A stretch of 64,000 nucleotides of DNA from Streptomyces sp. SID13031 (lineage in GTDB: Bacteria > Actinomycetota > Actinomycetes > Propionibacteriales > Kribbellaceae), in NCBI RefSeq assembly GCF_010548305.1, contig NZ_JAAGLV010000013.1, positions 62,001 to 126,000 on the forward strand, given 5' to 3'. The notes beneath the pieces are model-generated. The model did not search any database and was not told the DNA's origin. It was given only the letters and a program-made list of their open reading frames with translations. Of this stretch, positions 33,206 through 41,600 are shown in pieces. The first letter of the stretch is position 1. Each line of letters opens with the position of its first letter. A program made the translations under genes and the position numbers.

Positions 33206-34351
33206 ATGCAGCAGCCGCCCCGCTCACGCACAAAACGGAACCGCATTCTCTACTGCTTGTTGTTCGCCACAACGTTGCTCCTGGCCGGGGTCACCGGTCC
33301 CGCGCAGGCCGCCGAGCTGGCCGGGCCGACGGCCCAGCAGCTGAAGGACAAGACGGCCGGGTGCGAGACCCAGCTGTCGAACGGCAAGTACGCCCACGAC
33401 TCCGGCGGATCGAGGACCGTCGCGGTCTGCAAGACCGGGGGAGCCGTGCACTGGACGGCCGATTTCGACGTCGACTGCGACGGTCAGCGGACCACGCAGT
33501 GCAACGAGAACACCGATCCGTCCTTCCAGCCGGCCACCTCGTGGACCCAGTCCGACGGCAGACCGCTGAACTCGGCCGGACTGCCGTTCATCGTCGTCCC
33601 GTTGTCGAGCTCGATCTGGAACTACCAGACCGCGGGCATCGCCGGCGCCACGATCGCCGCGGTCGTGTACCAGGACAAGGTCGCGTACGCCGTGGTCGGC
33701 GACAGCGGTCCGACCGGGATCATCGGTGAGGGCTCGTACAAGCTCGCGCAGCAGCTGGGCATCAACCCGAACCCGTCGAGCGGAGGCGTGTCGGGCGCGG
33801 TCGTCACGTACATCCTCTTCCCGGGTGTGAAGTCGGTGCCGATCGAGAACCAGACCGATGCGCTGAGCAAGGGGCAGGCGGCGGCGAGCTCGTTCGTCAA
33901 CGGAACGCAGACGTGTGGCGCCACCAACCTCGACTTCACCAGCTACCCGACGGTGCAGGAGGGTTCGACGGGCGCGGCGGTCAAGGCGGCGCAGTGTCTG
34001 CTGGGTGGAACGAGTGAGCCGAGCGGCACCTTCGACACCGCCACAACCGATGCAGTGAAGGCATTCCAGACCCGAGTCGGCCTGCCATCGGACGGAGTCG
34101 TCGGAGCCGGTACCTGGACCGCATTGCTTGCCGCCGGCGACAAACCGACTCTCCGCAGCGGATCAACCGGTACTGCGGTAGGCCGGCTGCAGCGGTCATT
34201 GACCGCTGCCCTAGGCCGGACCGTCGGCATCGACGGCCAGTTCGGCCCGGTCACCGACACCGCCGCCCGCGACTACCAACGCACCAGACAACTAGCCGTC
34301 GACGGCGTAGTAGGCCCCGCCACCTGGACAGCCCTCCAATCCGGCCGCTAG
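33206..34351 (+). CDS. Secreted GH75-type chitosanase with two peptidoglycan-binding-like domains
   Basis: The 381-residue protein has a signal peptide (KRNRILYCLLFATTLLLAGV...AQA) and a GH75-like catalytic domain with ADFDVDCDGQ, PLSSSIWNYQTAGI and AVVGDSGPTGIIGEGSYKLA, which contain the acidic residues used in this family. Two PG_binding_1 repeats follow (near residues 255-310 and 315-380), each with a helix motif such as GAAVKAAQCLL and GTAVGRLQRSL and an ending DGVVGxxTWTALL. They probably anchor the enzyme to cell wall polymer or chitosan. GGAGG precedes ATG 33206. Confidence 0.88.
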   Translation: MQQPPRSRTKRNRILYCLLFATTLLLAGVTGPAQAAELAGPTAQQLKDKTAGCETQLSNGKYAHDSGGSRTVAVCKTGGAVHWTADFDVDCDGQRTTQCNENTDPSFQPATSWTQSDGRPLNSAGLPFIVVPLSSSIWNYQTAGIAGATIAAVVYQDKVAYAVVGDSGPTGIIGEGSYKLAQQLGINPNPSSGGVSGAVVTYILFPGVKSVPIENQTDALSKGQAAASSFVNGTQTCGATNLDFTSYPTVQEGSTGAAVKAAQCLLGGTSEPSGTFDTATTDAVKAFQTRVGLPSDGVVGAGTWTALLAAGDKPTLRSGSTGTAVGRLQRSLTAALGRTVGIDGQFGPVTDTAARDYQRTRQLAVDGVVGPATWTALQSGR

Positions 34352-34366
34352 CCTCCTCCGACCCCT

Positions 34367-34460
34367 TAGACGTCTCGGGGGTTAACCCCCGAGACGGTGG
34401 GTTGCCTAGTCGGATTCTCGGCGGGCAACCCACCGATTCGGGGGTTAACCCCTCAAACGG
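34367..34460. repeat. Dispersed palindromic repeat element, copy B
   Basis: This copy matches the reverse complement of the element at 16295-16392. It has GGGGGTTAACCCCC and GGGGGTTAACCCC hairpins, the GGGTTGCC/GGCAACCC outer pair, and the central GTCGGATTCTCGG that is inverted relative to copy A. It lies between the convergent ends of the chitosanase and aldo/keto reductase genes. Confidence 0.8.
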
Positions 34461-34470
34461 CGAGCGGGCC

Positions 34471-34508
34471 TGCGGGCGTGCGGGCGTGCGGGCGTGCGGG
34501 CGTGCGGG
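34471..34508. repeat. Octamer tandem repeat TGCGGGCG
   Basis: Four perfect copies and one partial copy of TGCGGGCG follow directly after repeat copy B. The run lies between gene ends and has no coding role. Confidence 0.85.
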
Positions 34509-34531
34509 TGGGTAAGGGGGCGGACGCGCGG

Positions 34532-35581
34532 CTAGGCGGCGGAGCGGTTGGGGTGGGGGCGGCGGCGGAGGGTGGGGGTGGTGAGGGAGGTGGGTTGCCA
34601 GGCGCCGTCGGCCTGGTAGAGGTCTGTGCCGGGTGGGACGATCGCGTCGATCCGGTCGAGGGTCTCGTCGTCGAGAATGACGGTGGCGCCCTTCAGCAGG
34701 CCTTCGAGCTGTTCCACCGTGCGCGGGCCGCTGATCACCGAGGTGACGGCCGGGTGCGAGACGACGAAGGCGAGCGCGAGCTCGGGCAGCGTGCAACCGA
34801 TGCTCTCGGCAACCTCGATCAACCCTTCCAGTGCGTCGAACTTCGCCGCGTTGGAAGGGATCGAGGGGTCGAAGCGGAACGGCGTCAGGGCGGCCCGGCC
34901 GGCGCTCAGGTCGACCGGCTGGTCGCGCCGGACCTTGCCGGACAGGAAGCCCGACGCGAGCGGGCTCCAGGTCAGCACCCCCATCCCCAGCCGCTGAGTC
35001 GTCGGCAGCAGCGAGCGCTCGATGCCCCGGGCAAGCAGTGAGTACGGCGGTTGCTCGGTACGGAACTTCCCGTACCCGCGCCGCTCGGCGACGTGGTACG
35101 CCTCCACGATCTCCTCGGCCGGGAAGGTCGAGCAGCCGAAGGCGCGGATCTTGCCCTGGCTGACCAGGTCGGTCAGTACGGACAGCGTCTCCTCGATATC
35201 CGTGGTCGGGTCCGGCCGGTGCACCTGGTAGAGATCGATCCACTCGGTGTCGAGCCGTCGCAGGCTGTCCTCGACCGCGCGGGTGATCCAGCGCCGGGAG
35301 TTGCCGCTGCGGTTGCGCCCCTCGCCCAGCGCGAAGTGCACCTTGGTCGCCAGTACGACGTCCTCGCGGCGGCTCTTGAGCGCCTTGCCGACGATCTCCT
35401 CGGACTCCCCGGTGGAGTACATGTCGGCGGTGTCGACGAAGTTGATGCCCTGGTCGAGGGCGTGGTGCAGGATCCGGGCGCAGTCGGCGTGGTCGGGGTT
35501 GCCGACGAATCCGAACATCATCGTGCCGAGGCAGTGCACGCTCACCTCGATACCGGTCCCGCCGAGAGTGCGGTAGCGCAT
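34532..35581 (-). CDS. Aldo/keto reductase
   Basis: The 349-residue NADPH-dependent enzyme has the complete catalytic tetrad: Asp50 and Tyr55 (FVDTADMYSTG), Lys80 (LATK) and His121 (YQVHRPD). The cofactor end has SVISGPRTVEQLEGLL. The C-terminal 30 residues are Pro/Arg-rich and not conserved. Its promoter carries a 19-bp spacer with a CTAGA-N6-TCTAG dyad, the arrangement used by MerR activators, and the same dyad precedes the MerR gene at 41063. The natural substrate, probably an aldehyde, is unknown. Confidence 0.93.
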   Translation of the reverse strand: MRYRTLGGTGIEVSVHCLGTMMFGFVGNPDHADCARILHHALDQGINFVDTADMYSTGESEEIVGKALKSRREDVVLATKVHFALGEGRNRSGNSRRWITRAVEDSLRRLDTEWIDLYQVHRPDPTTDIEETLSVLTDLVSQGKIRAFGCSTFPAEEIVEAYHVAERRGYGKFRTEQPPYSLLARGIERSLLPTTQRLGMGVLTWSPLASGFLSGKVRRDQPVDLSAGRAALTPFRFDPSIPSNAAKFDALEGLIEVAESIGCTLPELALAFVVSHPAVTSVISGPRTVEQLEGLLKGATVILDDETLDRIDAIVPPGTDLYQADGAWQPTSLTTPTLRRRPHPNRSAA

Positions 35582-35584
35582 GTC

Positions 35585-35643
35585 TAGCTCCTAGGTCTCT
35601 GGTCTAGCGCAGAACCTAGGAGCTAGAGCGCTGTCTAGGTCAA
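35585..35643 (-). promoter_or_regulatory. MerR-type promoter of the aldo/keto reductase gene
   Basis: On the minus strand TTGACC (35643-35638) and TAGGTT (35618-35613) are 19 bp apart, the long spacer typical of MerR-activated promoters. CTAGA-N6-TCTAG lies in that spacer at 35623-35638. A second, perfect 12-bp inverted repeat, TAGCTCCTAGGT at 35585-35596 with its complement at 35614-35625, overlaps the -10 and the transcription start. Confidence 0.7.
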
Positions 35644-35646
35644 GCC

Positions 35647-36654
35647 TCACCAGCCGCCGGTGACGGAGTCGTCCCACTTCTCGAGGAACTCGGGGTTCGG
35701 ATCGGGCCAGACCTCGAAGCGGTCCGCACCCGGGTTGCGAGCGAGCGTGGCGGAGGTGACGTAGCGGAGCAGTTCGTTGGTGTCGGTGCTCAGGTTGCGC
35801 ACCCGCGAGATGCCCGAGCGCCAGGTCACCTCGCCGATCGGAAAATGGTGCCCGAACTCGACGCTGGTGAGCCGGTTCAGGCGCTCGATCCCGCGGACCA
35901 CCTCGACCTTGGCGAAGTCCGCGCCGAGCGGCCGGATCCAGGTGAACGGCTTCTGCTGGAACTCCGCCCTGACCCCCGCACTGACGATCCGGCTGCCCAT
36001 CACCGCCAGGCTGCCCTTGGTCAGCCCGAAAGCCGAGGACGTCAACGGCTCGTACGACGACCAGAACCACTGCAGGTCGAAGTTGGTCACCTGGCGGACG
36101 TCGTTCATCGTCGGCACGATCCAGCCGCCGTCGTAGAACAGCTGCCAGAACTCCTCCTGCCCGACAGCGCCGGACGCGAGACCGAGCGAGTCGAGTGACC
36201 CGAACGACGAGGTCGCCGACCAGGAGAACGGCCCGGTCTTGGTGAAGTTGTTGCCGGCGCCGGCGTACTGGTAGAAGCTCCCGCGCGGCAGCCCGCCGCT
36301 GAACGACTCGGTCTTGTAGAGCTGGAACGAGGCGTTGGCCGCGTCGTACAAGCGAAGGAAGCTGAGCTTGCCGTCGCCGGCCCGGAAAGCGATCACCGGC
36401 TGATGCACACCGGACGATTTGTCGATGAAGGTCGCCGCGTAACCGCCGCCGACCGACGCCGGGTTCCCGTTGTTGAGCCGCCGGTCCACGGTCAGCTGCG
36501 ACAGCCAGCCGTTGGCGGTGATGTCCCAGCTGGTGGTGGTCGTGGCCGCTGCCGTCGATGCCGCGCCAGGCAGATTCTGGAGGGCGCCCACTCCGCCCAG
36601 CCCTGCGGCGCCCAGCAGCCCGAGCGCTCGCCGCCTCGAATGGTCCGTTGTCAT
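35647..36654 (-). CDS. Tat-exported protein of unknown function
   Basis: The 335-residue protein has a twin-arginine signal (SRRRALGLLGAAGLG) and a mature region rich in Trp, Phe and Ser with no family I recognise. Repeated aromatic-strand patterns (SFYQYAGAGNN, WQLFYDGGWIVP, DLQWFWSSYEP) suggest a beta-rich fold. It lies 27 bp after a Tat-exported flavin amine oxidase and is probably co-transcribed, so it may be a partner or substrate-binding protein of that enzyme. No catalytic motif is seen. Confidence 0.7.
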   Translation of the reverse strand: MTTDHSRRRALGLLGAAGLGGVGALQNLPGAASTAAATTTTSWDITANGWLSQLTVDRRLNNGNPASVGGGYAATFIDKSSGVHQPVIAFRAGDGKLSFLRLYDAANASFQLYKTESFSGGLPRGSFYQYAGAGNNFTKTGPFSWSATSSFGSLDSLGLASGAVGQEEFWQLFYDGGWIVPTMNDVRQVTNFDLQWFWSSYEPLTSSAFGLTKGSLAVMGSRIVSAGVRAEFQQKPFTWIRPLGADFAKVEVVRGIERLNRLTSVEFGHHFPIGEVTWRSGISRVRNLSTDTNELLRYVTSATLARNPGADRFEVWPDPNPEFLEKWDDSVTGGW

Positions 36655-36681
36655 GTCTCCCCTTCGATGAGTTGGAATGGA

Positions 36682-38148
36682 TCAGTGCTGGTCGGCGTGC
36701 AGGATCTCGCCGACCACCCGGTCGGCCGACTCCAGTGCGCCGTTCATCCAGGCGATCCACAGCGACGTGTGCTCGCCGGCGAAGTGGATCCGTCCCTCGG
36801 CCCGGCGCATCGCCGGGAAACTCCACTGCAGGTCGCCCGGCTGGACGTGCGCCGTCACGCCGCCGACCCACGGGTCGTCCTGCCAGATCTTGCTGGCGAC
36901 GGCGACCTCCTGCCCCTTGAAGCCGGGCAGCAACTGCGCGAACTGCCGCCGCTTCTCCTCGGTCCGCCGGAACGGACCGCGGGCAGCGAAGTCGGTCGCG
37001 TCGGTGTCGAGCAGGTAGCTGTGGATCATGCCGAGCGCCGGATCATCCTGTTGCGAGCTGGTGTTCCAGATCCGGCCGACAGGCGTGTCCGTCGCGACCA
37101 GGTTGAGCCCGCCGAGCGGACCGAGCGGGTCCTTGGTCCAGAACCGCGACTTCGTCTGGAAGTAGATGCGCGCTGCCGGAAGGTACTTCAGCCGCTTGAT
37201 CAGCTCCATCTTCGGAGCTGAGAACCCCGCCTGCAGAACAACCTTCCGCAACGGCGGAATCGGCAACGCACAGACGACCCGATCAGCATCCAGCTCATGC
37301 AGACCCCACTGGTCGACGTAGTTGATCCGTACGCCGTGCTGCTTCGTCGCGATCCGGACCACCTTGCTGCGGTACTTGATCCGCCCACCGAGCGCCTTCG
37401 CGAAGGCCTTCGGCAACTTGTCGTTACCGCCCTCGATACTCGTCACTGTGTTGCCTGAAGCAACCAATTCCTCGGCGAAGGCGGCCAGCGCGTTGATCCT
37501 GGCGAGATTGCCGTTCTGCGCGAGGAACCAATCGACCCAAGCCTGCGAAGCCCCCTGCCGGCGCATGTACCCGGCGAAGGTCAGCCCGTCGAGCTCGGCG
37601 GTCGCCGGGAACCCGCCCGGCCAGTTCGCCGCATGGACATCACCGAGCTTCTCGAACCCGGACTCGACGTACTGCGGGAAGAACGCGAACGGGTCGGCCC
37701 GCTCGGCCGGCGTCATCCCCGCGACCGGCCACGGCTTGCCGCCCGTCGGAGCGAGGAATCGCTTGCCCTCCAGGAAGAACGCACGCTGGCCCTCGTCGTA
37801 CGGGCGCAGTTCGAGCCCGAAATGCCGTACGTACCGCTGGGTGTACTCGTGCGTCTCGAAGATCCGGGTCGCGCCCATCTCCGCGTGCCCGCCCTTGCGG
37901 AACGGTTCGCGGACCGTCAGCACCCGCCCACCCGGACGGTCCTGGCCCTCGAGCACGGTGACGTCGTACCCGGCCTTCATCAGGTTGTACGCCGAACTCA
38001 GCCCGGCGAGCCCGGCGCCGAGCACGACCACGCGTTGGCGTGGCGCCGAACCGCTTGAGCCGGCGGCGGTAGCCGGGAGCACTCCGGTGGCAGTGACGGC
38101 GGCGGCACCCGCGGTGAGCAGAAAACTCCGGCGATCGATAGCAGACAT
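36682..38148 (-). CDS. Tat-exported flavin amine oxidase-like protein
   Basis: The 488-residue protein has a Tat signal (IDRRSFLLTAGAAAV), an FAD-binding motif VVVLGAGLAGLSSAYNLMKAG near residue 38, GRVLTVREPF, and the C-terminal IHFAGEHTSLWIAWMNGALESA, all typical of flavin monoamine/L-amino acid oxidases. It is a second enzyme of the type found at 17177, but the two differ in length and many residues. It is read with the unknown Tat-exported protein downstream and is divergent from a membrane redox operon. ATG 38148 is used; the upstream extension lacks a Tat-like start. Substrate unknown. Confidence 0.88.
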   Translation of the reverse strand: MSAIDRRSFLLTAGAAAVTATGVLPATAAGSSGSAPRQRVVVLGAGLAGLSSAYNLMKAGYDVTVLEGQDRPGGRVLTVREPFRKGGHAEMGATRIFETHEYTQRYVRHFGLELRPYDEGQRAFFLEGKRFLAPTGGKPWPVAGMTPAERADPFAFFPQYVESGFEKLGDVHAANWPGGFPATAELDGLTFAGYMRRQGASQAWVDWFLAQNGNLARINALAAFAEELVASGNTVTSIEGGNDKLPKAFAKALGGRIKYRSKVVRIATKQHGVRINYVDQWGLHELDADRVVCALPIPPLRKVVLQAGFSAPKMELIKRLKYLPAARIYFQTKSRFWTKDPLGPLGGLNLVATDTPVGRIWNTSSQQDDPALGMIHSYLLDTDATDFAARGPFRRTEEKRRQFAQLLPGFKGQEVAVASKIWQDDPWVGGVTAHVQPGDLQWSFPAMRRAEGRIHFAGEHTSLWIAWMNGALESADRVVGEILHADQH

Positions 38149-38271
38149 CTCCGGCGGCCTTTCGTCTTGACGGCTTGATGCCGGCCAGTACGCCGAGAGG
38201 CTGATTCCGGTTCCGTTGAACCGGTCGGGCGGCTGGGACGTATAGCCCTCATACGAGCCGCTGGAGGGGAC

Positions 38272-38856
38272 ATGAGTACGGACGTGGTTGCACCGCCGGG
38301 TAAACAGTCGGCAGGGCGGGGAGTCCTTCTGTTGCTGGGATTCGCCGTCGCCGGAGCGCTGGTGGCGGTGGCGCTGGGGTTCTACGGGAAGGCCCACACG
38401 CCGACCGGCCGCCCGCTGGCGTTGATCGTGGGATTCACGAATCTCACGCCGATGAAGGCCTGGCTGGCGACAGCGGCCGTAGTACTGGTGATCTTCCAAG
38501 TGGTGTCAGCGCTGTGGATGTACGGGCGTCTGCCGGTGAAGCGCAAGGCGCCGGCCGTGCTGTCGCAGCTGCATCGGTGGAGTGGAGCGGTGGCGTTCGT
38601 TGCGACACTGCCGGTCGCGTACCACTGCCTGTGGAGTCTCGGCTTCAGCACCTTCGACACCAGGACGGCGTTGCACTCGCTGTTCGGCTGCGCCTTCTAC
38701 GGAGCCTTCACGACCAAGATGCTCGCACTGCGGGCGAACAAGATGCCGAGCTGGGCACTACCGATCTCCGGCGGGCTGCTGTTCGCCCTGCTGATCGGTG
38801 CCTGGGCCACGGCCGCCGTCTGGTACTTCGCCCAATCCGGCGTCCCACTCCGTTGA
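38272..38856 (+). CDS. DUF6529-like membrane protein, possibly haem-binding
   Basis: The 194-residue protein has five hydrophobic helices. Histidines in LHRWSG, AYHCLWS and LHSLFG lie near membrane faces, as in cytochrome b561 or ferric-reductase-like haem proteins; that function is inferred. It begins a plus-strand operon with a Rieske lipoprotein and a COG4315-type protein. The whole set looks like an electron-transfer chain on the outer face of the membrane. Confidence 0.72.
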   Translation: MSTDVVAPPGKQSAGRGVLLLLGFAVAGALVAVALGFYGKAHTPTGRPLALIVGFTNLTPMKAWLATAAVVLVIFQVVSALWMYGRLPVKRKAPAVLSQLHRWSGAVAFVATLPVAYHCLWSLGFSTFDTRTALHSLFGCAFYGAFTTKMLALRANKMPSWALPISGGLLFALLIGAWATAAVWYFAQSGVPLR

Positions 38857-38876
38857 TGCGAACAGGAGACAAGAAG

Positions 38877-39317
38877 ATGATCGAACGCAGAGCGGTCCTG
38901 CTCGCCGGAGGCGCGGCGACTACCGCAGTACTGACTGGATGCATCGTCCAGCAGGCACCACCGACCACTGCTTCCCAGCCCACCAGCAAGGCGCCAGTCT
39001 CACAGGGGACGACTGCTGCCGAGCCCGGGCCGGCCGCGCTGGCCAAGGTGGCTGACATCCCGGCCGGGGGCGGGGTGATCCTCAAGGAGCAGAGCCTCGT
39101 ACTCACCAAGGACGCGAGTGGCAAGATCTGCGCGTTCTCTGCGATCTGCACCCACCAGGGCTGCGTGGTGACCGAGGTCGGCGATGGCACGATCAACTGC
39201 GCGTGCCATGGCAGCAAGTTCGACGCCACTACCGGCGAACGGGTTGCCGGACCGGCGAAGGCTCCGCTGCCGGCGGTCGCCGTCAAGCAGCGCGACGGCG
39301 CGATCTTCCAGGCGTAG
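38877..39317 (+). CDS. Rieske [2Fe-2S] lipoprotein
   Basis: The 146-residue protein begins with an RR-containing hydrophobic segment that ends in a lipobox (LTGC, Cys22), so it is probably Tat-exported and lipid-anchored. The Rieske cluster ligands are Cys91 and His93 (CTHQGC) and Cys108 and His111 (CACHGS), with the Cys96 and Cys110 pair for the stabilising disulfide. AGGAG lies before ATG 38877. In this operon it likely passes electrons between the DUF6529 membrane protein and an external partner. Confidence 0.92.
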   Translation: MIERRAVLLAGGAATTAVLTGCIVQQAPPTTASQPTSKAPVSQGTTAAEPGPAALAKVADIPAGGGVILKEQSLVLTKDASGKICAFSAICTHQGCVVTEVGDGTINCACHGSKFDATTGERVAGPAKAPLPAVAVKQRDGAIFQA

Positions 39318-39328
39318 GGGAGCAACTG

Positions 39329-39883
39329 ATGTTGAAGAGCCTGCCGACCATGCTGTGGGTGATCGGCGCGACCGTCGCGGTGGCAGCACTCAGTCCCGCA
39401 GTAGGCAATGTCGCCACCACCGCTCCACCAGTCGTCGCCCAACCACCACCACCTGCTACCTCGGCGCCCAGTGCGCCGCCACCTTCAAAGGCCGTCAAAC
39501 CGGCAGTGCCGGTAGAAGAACCAGTAGTGATCAAGGCCGGTACTACGAAACTCGGCCTGGTCGCCGTCGACGCAGAGGGCTTCACGCTCTATCTGTCCGT
39601 GCTGGACAGCAAGAACCCGTCGAAGTCGGTCTGTGTGAGCAAGGCCTGCCTTGCCGCCTGGAAACCCGTCTACGTCAAGAAGGCGGGCATAGTCGCCGGA
39701 GCAGGCGTGAGCCAGGCCAAGGTCGGCACCTTGGTCCGCCCCGACAAGGACATCCAGGCAACCCTCGGCGGCTGGCCCCTCTACCGCTTCGCCAAGGACA
39801 AGAAGCCCGGCGACGTCCTGGGCGAAGGACTGAAGGGCACCTGGCACGTCCTCAGCCCGGCGGGCACCCGACTGAACCGCTGA
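39329..39883 (+). CDS. Secreted COG4315-type repeat protein
   Basis: The 184-residue protein has an N-terminal signal or anchor (MLKSLPTMLWVIGATVAVAAL), a long Pro/Ala linker and a C-terminal domain with two repeats of the Yx(F/W/Y)xxD type: TLYLSVLDSK with CVSKACLAAWKP, and PLYRFAKDKKPGD with GTWHVLSP. Such domains occur in predicted secreted or lipid-anchored proteins of unknown role, often near redox proteins. GGGGAG precedes the ATG, 11 nt after the Rieske gene. Confidence 0.8.
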   Translation: MLKSLPTMLWVIGATVAVAALSPAVGNVATTAPPVVAQPPPPATSAPSAPPPSKAVKPAVPVEEPVVIKAGTTKLGLVAVDAEGFTLYLSVLDSKNPSKSVCVSKACLAAWKPVYVKKAGIVAGAGVSQAKVGTLVRPDKDIQATLGGWPLYRFAKDKKPGDVLGEGLKGTWHVLSPAGTRLNR

Positions 39884-39982
39884 ACCGCATACGCCGTGAT
39901 GAACAACGCAGTCCCGGCGGTCAGGGCTTCCTTCGTGGTCGAATTACCTGTCCCACCAATTCGCAAGCAGGGGAGTGCCTGG

Positions 39983-41029
39983 ATGACGGTCGACAGCTCG
40001 AACTTGTGGGATCCCCAGCCGGGCTGGCTCAACACTGCTTCGTACGGGCTGCCGCCGCGGCCCGCTTGGGAGGCGCTGCAGGCGGTTCTGCGCGACTGGC
40101 AGGTCGGTGCGACCAGCTGGGAGCCGTGGGACGAGTCGACCACGCGCTCGCGGGCGTCGTTCGCCAGGCTGGTCGGCGCTGACGTCGCGGACGTGTTCGT
40201 CGGCAGCACGGTGTCGGCGGCGGTCTCCCCGATCGCGGCCGCGTTGCCGGACGGGTCGCGGGTGCTCGTCGACGACATCGAGTTCACCTCGAACGTCTAC
40301 CCGTGGATGGTGCACGCCGACCGCGGCATCGAGGTGGTCGCCGCGAGTACCGACAAGCTTCTCGACGCGATCCGGCCGGGCATCGACCTCGTCGCAGTCA
40401 GCGCGGTCCAGTCCGCCACCGGGATGGTACTGGACCTCGGCAAGGTAGTTGCCGCGTGCAAGGAAATCGACGCCTTGCTGGTGATCGATGCGAGCCAGGC
40501 GGCAGGCTGGCTGCCGCTCGACGTGACCGGCGTCGACGCGCTGATCGCGCATACGTACAAGTGGTTGATGTCGCCGCGCGGCGCGACCCTCGGGTACCTC
40601 TCACCCCGCCTGCAGGAGCGCTGCCGCCCGCTGCACGCGGGCTGGTACGCCGGTCAGACGGCCAGCTCGTCGTACTACGGACCGCAGATGGAGCTGGCCA
40701 CGGATGCCCGCCGATTCGACCAGTCGCCGGCCTGGTTCAGCTTCGTGGGCGCGGCACCGGCGCTCGAGTTGATCGAGCAGCTCGGCGTCGGGACCATCCA
40801 CGAGCACAACCTCGCGCTCGCGAACGAGTTCCGCGCCGGGATCGGCCTGCCACCCGGCGACTCGGCGATCGTCAGTGCGGCGATGCCAGGCGCCGAGGAG
40901 GCGTTCGCGGCGGCCGGAGTACGGGCCGCGGTCCGGGGTGGCAATCTGCGCGCCTCGTTCCACATCTACTCGACCCGGGCCGACGTCCAGCTGGCGCTCG
41001 AAGCTCTGGAAGGACTGAAAATTTCCTAG
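39983..41029 (+). CDS. Class V aminotransferase-like PLP enzyme
   Basis: The 348-residue protein is a fold-type I PLP enzyme of the class V group (isopenicillin epimerase/cysteine-desulfurase-like). The Schiff-base lysine is in AHTYKWLMSPRG, the PLP-binding Asp in VIDASQAAGWLPLDV, and the N-terminus WLNTASYGLPPR is typical. The substrate is unknown. ATG 39983 is preferred because GGGGAG lies 7 bases upstream; an ATG at 39896 would add an unconserved tail. The stop codon lies inside the dyad that precedes the MerR gene. Confidence 0.85.
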   Translation: MTVDSSNLWDPQPGWLNTASYGLPPRPAWEALQAVLRDWQVGATSWEPWDESTTRSRASFARLVGADVADVFVGSTVSAAVSPIAAALPDGSRVLVDDIEFTSNVYPWMVHADRGIEVVAASTDKLLDAIRPGIDLVAVSAVQSATGMVLDLGKVVAACKEIDALLVIDASQAAGWLPLDVTGVDALIAHTYKWLMSPRGATLGYLSPRLQERCRPLHAGWYAGQTASSSYYGPQMELATDARRFDQSPAWFSFVGAAPALELIEQLGVGTIHEHNLALANEFRAGIGLPPGDSAIVSAAMPGAEEAFAAAGVRAAVRGGNLRASFHIYSTRADVQLALEALEGLKIS

Positions 41030-41041
41030 AGCTGACTCTAG
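41026..41041. promoter_or_regulatory. CTAGA-N6-TCTAG operator before merR
   Basis: CTAGA and TCTAG are separated by GCTGAC; with the next bases it reads CCTAGAG...CTCTAGG, a perfect 7-bp dyad. The same CTAGA-N6-TCTAG pattern is in the aldo/keto reductase promoter at 35623-35638. It overlaps the aminotransferase stop codon and lies 22 bases before the MerR start. Confidence 0.65.
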
Positions 41042-41062
41042 GTGCGGGCTAAGGTGAGCGGC

Positions 41063-41497
41063 ATGGCTGACGGAATGAGCATCGGGCAGGTCTCCGAGCG
41101 CACGGGGCTGAGCGTGCACGCGCTGCGCTTCTACGAGCGGGAGGGCATCCTCGCCGACCCGGTCCGCCGGGAGGGCAACGGGCGCCGGGTCTACAGCGAG
41201 GACGACGTCGACTGGCTGGACATGTGCATCAAGTTCCGCTCGTCGGGTATGCCGCTGGACACCATCCGGCGGTACACGGATCTGGTCCGGCAGGGCGCCG
41301 GCAACGAAGCGGACCGGCTCGCTCTGCTCAAGAGCCATCAGGAGGCCGTGGCCGCCCAGATCGAGGAGCTCACCGAGTGCCTGCGGGTGATCACCTACAA
41401 GGTCGACATCTACACCGACCACCTAGACCGCGGCACCGCTGACACCTTGTGGGTCGCACCCTCCTCCGCGGCGCAGGACCAAGACCAGGCGGTCTGA
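41063..41497 (+). CDS. MerR-family transcriptional activator
   Basis: The 144-residue protein has a full MerR domain: SIGQVSERTGLSVHALRFYE, EGILADPVRR and the wing, then a coiled-coil helix (LLKSHQEAVAAQIEELTECL). It is of the small-effector type without metal-binding cysteines in a loop. Its own operator matches the one in the aldo/keto reductase promoter, so the two are probably one regulon; MerR proteins of this type commonly control aldehyde or NADPH-dependent reductases. AAGGTGAG precedes ATG 41063. Confidence 0.9.
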   Translation: MADGMSIGQVSERTGLSVHALRFYEREGILADPVRREGNGRRVYSEDDVDWLDMCIKFRSSGMPLDTIRRYTDLVRQGAGNEADRLALLKSHQEAVAAQIEELTECLRVITYKVDIYTDHLDRGTADTLWVAPSSAAQDQDQAV

Positions 41498-41531
41498 CTC
41501 TGGGCCCGACTCTGGGCCCGACTCTGGGCCC
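41496..41531. repeat. Three 12-bp tandem repeats
   Basis: GACTCTGGGCCC occurs three times without interruption, at 41496, 41508 and 41520, directly after the merR stop codon. GGGCCCAGG shortly after can pair with the last copy, so the array may act as a terminator. Confidence 0.8.
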
Positions 41532-41600
41532 GCGAATGAGGGCCCAGGGAGTGCCCGATAGCGCGGGCGTCGGCGCGGTCCGCGGGGAAACCCTGGAGCA

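Noticed and set aside
34471..34508. Possible CRISPR or replication iterons
   Set aside because: The octamers are directly adjacent, GC-only and lie between gene ends with no AT-rich unwinding region or rep gene.
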